Assembly (NCBI RefSeq): GCF_001724605.1
Contig: NZ_MEEX01000020.1
Span: 1 to 64,000 of the forward strand
DNA: 64,000 nt
Reading direction: 5' to 3'
Source: Phenylobacterium sp. SCN 70-31
GTDB lineage: Bacteria; Pseudomonadota; Alphaproteobacteria; Caulobacterales; Caulobacteraceae
Shown: positions 59,701 through 64,000 of the stretch, piece by piece
How positions within the stretch are numbered: the first letter of the stretch is position 1
Layout of the letters: each line of letters begins with the position of its first letter
Notes under the pieces: model-generated
Seen by the model: the letters and a program-made list of their open reading frames with translations, nothing else
Told to the model about the DNA's origin: nothing
The model's database searches: none
Position numbers and translations under genes: made by a program

Positions 59701-61857
59701 CTAACGCCCCGCCTGTTCCTGCGCGTAGCCGAGCTGTTCGTTCAGGCGGTCCAGCACGGTGATGGCCGCCTCGGGGACGACGGTGCCGGGCGGGAAGATG
59801 GCGGCGACGCCCATGTCTTCCAGAGCCTTGAAGTCCTCGGGCGGAATCACGCCGCCCACGAACACCAGGATGTCGGGCCGGCCCAGCTTGGCCAGTTCCG
59901 ACTTCAGTTCGGGCACCAGGGTCAGGTGGCCGGCGGCCAGCGAGCTGGCGCCCACGGCGTTCACGCCCTTTTCCACCGCCTCGGCGGCGGCTTCGGCCGG
60001 CGTCTGGAACAGGTCGCCGATCTCGACGTCGAAGCCCAGGTCGGCGAAGCCCGAGGCGATCACCTTCTGGCCCCGGTCGTGGCCGTCCTGGCCCATCTTG
60101 GCCACCATGATCCGCGGCTTCCGGCCGTCGGCCTGGACGAAGGCTTCGGCCATCGCCTTCGCGCGCTCGCCCGCGGGCGTCGCGCCGGCCTCGCGCAGAT
60201 AGACGCCCTTCACAGCGTCGGCGTTGGCCTTGTGGCGGCCGAACACCTTCTCCATCGCGTACGACATTTCGCCCACGGTCGCCTTGGCGCGCGCGGCGGC
60301 CACGCACAGCTCCAGCAGGTTGGCCTTGCCGGCGGCCCCGGCGGTCAGCGCGTCCAGCGCCGCGGCGAGGGCGTCGGGATCGCGCTCGGCCTTCAGTCGG
60401 TTCAGCTTGGCGATCTGGGCGTTGCGGACGGCGGTGTTGTCCACCTTGAGGACCGGAATGTCGTCCTCCACGTCCGGGCGATAGCGGTTCACCCCCACCA
60501 CCGACTGCTTGCCGGAATCGATCCGTGCCTGGGTGCGGGCCGCCGCCTCTTCGATGCGGCGCTTGGGAAGGCCGGCCTCGATGGCCTTGGTCATGCCGCC
60601 CAGGGCCTCGACCTCGGCGATGTGGTCCAGCGCGCGTTCGGCCAGGTCGGCGGTCAGGCGCTCGACGTAGTAGCTGCCCCCCCAGGGATCGACCACGCGG
60701 GTCTGGCCGCTTTCCATCTGGATGAACAACTGGGTGTTGCGGGCGATGCGCGCCGAGAAATCCGTCGGCAGGGCCAGGGCTTCGTCCAGCGAGTTCGTGT
60801 GCAGGCTCTGGGTCTGGCCGCCCGTGGCGCCCATGGCCTCGATGGCCGTGCGCGGCACGTTGTTGAACACGTCCTGGGCCGCCAGGCTCCAGCCGCTTGT
60901 CTGGGTGTGGGCGCGCAGGGCGAGCGAGCGGGAGTCCTGCGGGTCGAAGGTTTCCTTCATCAGCTTCGCCCAGAGCAGGCGGCCGGCCCGTTGCTTGGCG
61001 ACCTCCATGAACATGTTCATGCCGGCGCACCAGAAGAACGACAGGCGCGGCGCGAACTTGTCCACCGTCATGCCGGCGGCGACGCCCGCGCGGACGTACT
61101 CGATCCCGTCGGCCAGGGTGTAGGCCAGCTCGAGGTCCAGCGTCGCCCCGGCTTCCTGCATGTGGTAGCCGCTGATCGAGATCGAGTTGAAGCGCGGCAT
61201 CTCCTTCGCGGTGTAGGCGAAGATGTCGGCGATGATCCGCATCGAGGGGCCGGGCGGATAGATATAGGTGTTCCGGACCAGGAACTCCTTCAGGATGTCG
61301 TTCTGGATCGTGCCGGTCAGCTTCTCGTGCGGCACGCCCTGTTCCTCGGCCGCCACGATGTAGAGCGCGAGCACCGGCAGAACGGCGCCGTTCATCGTCA
61401 TCGACACGCTCATCTTGTCGAGCGGGATGCCGTCGAACAGCGTGCGCATGTCGAGGATGGAGTCGATGGCCACGCCGGCCATGCCCACGTCGCCGGGCAC
61501 GCGCGGGTGGTCGGAGTCGTACCCGCGGTGGGTGGCCAGATCGAAGGCGATGGACAGGCCCATCTGACCCGCCGCCAGGTTGCGGCGGTAGAACGCGTTG
61601 GAATCCTCGGCCGTGGAGAAGCCCGCGTACTGGCGGATGGTCCACGGGTTGGTGGCGTACATGGTGGGGTAGGGGCCGCGCACGAACGGCGCCAGTCCCG
61701 GGTAGCCGCCCAGCGCCGTGAACGCCGCGGCGTCGTCGGGTCCGTAGGCCGGCTTGACGTCCACGCCCTCGGGCGTGGCCCACGGCGCGCCCGAGGGCCG
61801 GGAGAAGACGCCCACATCGCCGTCGAACGGCAGGGTCGAGAAGTCGGGGAAGCTCAT
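59701..61857 (-). CDS. Methylmalonyl-CoA mutase, large (catalytic, B12-binding) subunit
   Basis: Adenosylcobalamin-dependent methylmalonyl-CoA mutase large chain, 718 aa, the normal length. The N-terminal TIM barrel carries [20 protein letters not shown] and [14 protein letters not shown]. The C-terminal cobalamin domain has the lower-ligand motif DGHDRG (Asp591, His593, Gly596), then the [14 protein letters not shown] and GGVIPPEDF segments. It converts (R)-methylmalonyl-CoA to succinyl-CoA at the end of propionate, odd-chain and branched amino-acid breakdown. The small-subunit gene lies 52 bases upstream on the same strand. No MeaB-type GTPase or propionyl-CoA carboxylase is in the window. 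Confidence 0.96.
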   Translation of the reverse strand: MSFPDFSTLPFDGDVGVFSRPSGAPWATPEGVDVKPAYGPDDAAAFTALGGYPGLAPFVRGPYPTMYATNPWTIRQYAGFSTAEDSNAFYRRNLAAGQMGLSIAFDLATHRGYDSDHPRVPGDVGMAGVAIDSILDMRTLFDGIPLDKMSVSMTMNGAVLPVLALYIVAAEEQGVPHEKLTGTIQNDILKEFLVRNTYIYPPGPSMRIIADIFAYTAKEMPRFNSISISGYHMQEAGATLDLELAYTLADGIEYVRAGVAAGMTVDKFAPRLSFFWCAGMNMFMEVAKQRAGRLLWAKLMKETFDPQDSRSLALRAHTQTSGWSLAAQDVFNNVPRTAIEAMGATGGQTQSLHTNSLDEALALPTDFSARIARNTQLFIQMESGQTRVVDPWGGSYYVERLTADLAERALDHIAEVEALGGMTKAIEAGLPKRRIEEAAARTQARIDSGKQSVVGVNRYRPDVEDDIPVLKVDNTAVRNAQIAKLNRLKAERDPDALAAALDALTAGAAGKANLLELCVAAARAKATVGEMSYAMEKVFGRHKANADAVKGVYLREAGATPAGERAKAMAEAFVQADGRKPRIMVAKMGQDGHDRGQKVIASGFADLGFDVEIGDLFQTPAEAAAEAVEKGVNAVGASSLAAGHLTLVPELKSELAKLGRPDILVFVGGVIPPEDFKALEDMGVAAIFPPGTVVPEAAITVLDRLNEQLGYAQEQAGR

Positions 61858-61909
61858 CTCGAAGTCCCTCCCGCGGTCTTGCCCGCGGTCTTGAAAGTGA
61901 AGCCGCGCA

Positions 61910-63307
61910 TCATGCGCCCGCCGCCTCGTAGGCTTCCGACAGCCGCACGGGCGTCAGCGCCGCGCACCGGCCGTCGGGGCCGGGGAGGCGGGCGTCGGCG
62001 GGGTCCGGCGTCGCCGGCGCCGCCGGATCGACGTCCACCGGCGCCTCCTCGGTGGGCGGGAAGGCGGTGACGCCCAGGATCTTGGGCGCGCCGCGCGCCG
62101 CGTTCGCGGCCTCGACCTCGCGGGCGATCAGGCCGGCTTCCAGCGCCGCGATCAGGCCGCCCGCGGCCTCGATGGCCTGGAGTTTCGCCCACGCCGCCCG
62201 GGCGATCTGGTCGGTCAGGGCCTCGACATAGCCCGATCCGGCTGCGGGATCGGCCACGCGTCCGATCTCGCCTTCCTCCATCAGCACGAGCTGGGCGTTG
62301 CGGCTCTGGCGTCGTGCGAAGGCGGTCGGCAGGCCCAGCGCGTCGGTGAAGGCGCCCAGGATCACCGCGTCGGCGCCTCCGGCCGCGGCGGCGAAGCCGG
62401 CGGCGGTCAGGCGGATCATGTTGGTCCAGGGGTCCTTGGCCGTGAGCATCCGCCGCGACGAGCGGGCCTCGATCCGCGCGGTGGCGCCGGCCCCGCTGGC
62501 GGTCGCGATGCGTGCGAACACCTGCCGCGCGGCGCGCATCTTGGCGAGGCTCACGAAGTAGTCGGCGTCGGCGGCGAGGCCCAGGGTGATCCGGCCGAAC
62601 GCCTCGCCCACGGGCAGGCCCGCACGGACCAGGGCCTTGGCGTAGGCGATGGCCGCCGAGCCCGCGAACGCCACCTCCAGCGCCTCGCCGCCGCCGGCCT
62701 CGTGCGCGATCCGGCCCGAGGCCAGGAAGAGCTGGGCGTGGGGATAGGTCTGGGCGAGGCGCACGCCCACGGTGGCGGCGCTGACCAGATGGCTCTCGAT
62801 GGGGCCGGGGCTGGCGCCCGCCGCGGCGAAGGCGCTCAGCGGGTCCATATGCAGGTTCAGCTTCGCGCCGGGCGACGACTTGGCGACGGCGTGCAGCGCG
62901 TCGGCCGCCTTGGCGCCCAGGAACCCGGCGTCCAGGCCCACCGGCGCGAGCTCGACCACCACATCCTTCAGCGCGCGGCTCAGGGCCTCGGGGGTCGCGT
63001 GTCCGGACACGATCACCGAAGCGGCGCCGCCTTCGAGGTCGGCCAGCAGTTCGGCGTTCACGCGCGCCGGGTCCGGGTGGGCGGAAAGCGTCCGTAGGTC
63101 CCAGGGCCGCTCGGCGTCGTAGGGGCGGACGGGGAAGCCGGCGGGCGCGGGCGCGGCGGCGTACAGCGGCGCGATGGGGAGACCTTCGACGGTGGCCTTG
63201 GTCAGGCTCTCGAACGGCTTGTCGCCCAGCGTCTTGGCCACCAGGGCGCGCCAGGCGTCCTCGCCGGCAGGCGTGATTCCAGGGTCGAGACGGGCGATGT
63301 CGGCCAT
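61910..63307 (-). CDS. Methylmalonyl-CoA mutase, small subunit
   Basis: Non-catalytic mutase partner, 465 aa. It aligns in pattern with the barrel part of the large chain: [15 protein letters not shown] near the start, [36 protein letters not shown] near the C-terminal part, and [18 protein letters not shown] at the end. It lacks the C-terminal B12-binding domain, as small subunits do, and is shorter than the ~600-residue actinobacterial form. The start is the ATG at 63307; conserved residues begin soon after, though the upstream GGAAGC is a weak ribosome site. It forms the alpha-beta heterodimer with the 718-aa product. Confidence 0.9.
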   Translation of the reverse strand: MADIARLDPGITPAGEDAWRALVAKTLGDKPFESLTKATVEGLPIAPLYAAAPAPAGFPVRPYDAERPWDLRTLSAHPDPARVNAELLADLEGGAASVIVSGHATPEALSRALKDVVVELAPVGLDAGFLGAKAADALHAVAKSSPGAKLNLHMDPLSAFAAAGASPGPIESHLVSAATVGVRLAQTYPHAQLFLASGRIAHEAGGGEALEVAFAGSAAIAYAKALVRAGLPVGEAFGRITLGLAADADYFVSLAKMRAARQVFARIATASGAGATARIEARSSRRMLTAKDPWTNMIRLTAAGFAAAAGGADAVILGAFTDALGLPTAFARRQSRNAQLVLMEEGEIGRVADPAAGSGYVEALTDQIARAAWAKLQAIEAAGGLIAALEAGLIAREVEAANAARGAPKILGVTAFPPTEEAPVDVDPAAPATPDPADARLPGPDGRCAALTPVRLSEAYEAAGA

Positions 63308-63369
63308 GCGGCGAGATGCGCTTCCACGCCCGCGGGCGTCAAGTTCACGCAAGGGGAGAGTAGGGGCCG

Positions 63370-64000
63370 CTACAGCTCCTGGATCAGCCGCCAGAAGCGC
63401 TTGGTGGTCACATACTCGCGGTTGCCGATGGCGTCGGGCTCCGCCCCGTTCAGCACCGCGCCGATGTCGGCCGCCATCGCCGGGCTGCGGACATAGTAGC
63501 TGTGCCGCGCCAGCGGGTCGCCGCGCCCGCCCACGTGCCGGCAGTCCACCAGCACGATCTTCTTCGGGATCAGGTCGATCAGGCGCGGGCCGTCCGAGCC
63601 CAGGCGGTCGGGGTTGGACTTGGTCTTGTCGGAAACCAGCAGGGCCCGGTCGTCGGGGTTGAAATAGACCGTCACCTGCCGCCCCAGCCGTGGCAGCAGC
63701 CGCAGCTTGGTGTCGGTTTCGAAGGCGTCGTCGTCCTCGTCGGGCGCGGCCAGCATGATCTCGTGGAAGACGCGGGTGAGCGCCTTCGGATCCTTGGCCA
63801 GCGCCGCCTGGAGCCCCTGGCGCAGGACGTAGCAGCCCATGCTGTGCGCCAGCAGGTGCAGTCGCCGCTCGCAATAGGCCTGCTGGTTCAGCTCCTCCAG
63901 GTAGTCGCACAGTTTCAGATAGGTCCGGGCCAGCGCCGGCCCCGACGCGCGGGCGTCCTCCCGGTCGCTGTAGTACGACATCAGCGGCACCGCCTGGCCG
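63370..64000 (-). CDS. Alpha/beta hydrolase, DUF900-like (partial)
   Basis: The last ~210 residues of a protein that continues past the window edge at 64000; its start is missing. It has an alpha/beta hydrolase nucleophile elbow AHSMGC in RRLHLLAHSMGCYVLRQGLQ, a segment IMLAAPDEDDDAFETDTKLR where the acid is expected, and a C-terminal HVGGRGDPLARHSYYVRSP supplying a His. This pattern fits the DUF900 family of predicted lipases/esterases of unknown role. It is 62 bases upstream of the mutase small-subunit gene on the same strand, but a functional link is not evident. Confidence 0.8.
   Translation of the reverse strand, partial: GQAVPLMSYYSDREDARASGPALARTYLKLCDYLEELNQQAYCERRLHLLAHSMGCYVLRQGLQAALAKDPKALTRVFHEIMLAAPDEDDDAFETDTKLRLLPRLGRQVTVYFNPDDRALLVSDKTKSNPDRLGSDGPRLIDLIPKKIVLVDCRHVGGRGDPLARHSYYVRSPAMAADIGAVLNGAEPDAIGNREYVTTKRFWRLIQEL

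Overview
The window is GC-rich DNA with strong G/C bias at third codon positions, many overlapping stop/start codons, and AGGAG-type ribosome binding sites. Its gene content (TonB-dependent receptors with VTA/VTG TonB boxes, S10 peptidases, many TetR/MarR/Lrp regulators, split methylmalonyl-CoA mutase, Caulobacter-type promoter elements) points to an alphaproteobacterium of the Caulobacterales, such as Phenylobacterium or Caulobacter. That assignment is inferred from family resemblance only. I saw no rRNA, tRNA, CRISPR array or intact insertion sequence. Most of the window is catabolic and regulatory accessory sequence.

Layout. 0-10 kb: a Baeyer-Villiger monooxygenase, an MFS carrier, a regulator with two TetR domains, a TonB receptor, an alpha/beta hydrolase and a cytochrome c/PQQ quinoprotein dehydrogenase. 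They could form an alcohol -> ketone -> ester -> acid pathway, and a shared ATTTACG motif lies in both regulatory gaps. 10-13.4 kb: a decayed IS3-type fragment, then an Lrp regulator divergent from alanine racemase and D-amino-acid dehydrogenase (dad locus). 13.4-18.4 kb: two glutathione transferases, a TetR regulator and a TonB receptor, with three near-identical 20-bp palindromic operators. 18.4-21.2 kb: a large hydrolase divergent from an acyl-CoA synthetase.

21.2-26.8 kb is a tight seven-gene minus-strand operon: VOC protein, SnoaL-like protein, small-molecule kinase, enolase paralogue with two altered active-site positions, 2-hydroxyacid dehydrogenase, alpha/beta-hydrolase-fold protein without its nucleophile, and MarR regulator. 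I cannot match it to a known pathway and consider it the best candidate for an undescribed system. A palindrome (GTCAA-N5-TTGAC) before it recurs before the 28-kb MFS transporter, next to another MarR gene. 28-34 kb holds a phthalate-type set: MFS carrier, Rieske oxygenase, Gfo/Idh dehydrogenase, dihydroxyphthalate decarboxylase-like protein, MarR regulator and GST.

34-55 kb looks like a peptide/amino-acid scavenging region: four S10 serine carboxypeptidases, two aminotransferase-fold enzymes (one with a Tat-like signal), an Lrp regulator, a 996-aa TonB receptor, two tandem ornithine-cyclodeaminase-family genes, an amidohydrolase and an APC permease. A lower-GC segment with one orphan gene interrupts it near 37.3-38.1 kb. 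55-64 kb: a serralysin-like RTX metalloprotease, a TetR regulator, a gene-poor stretch with a probable small RNA ending in a strong terminator, a small hypothetical gene and an XRE regulator, the two methylmalonyl-CoA mutase subunits, and the C-terminal part of an alpha/beta hydrolase cut by the window edge.
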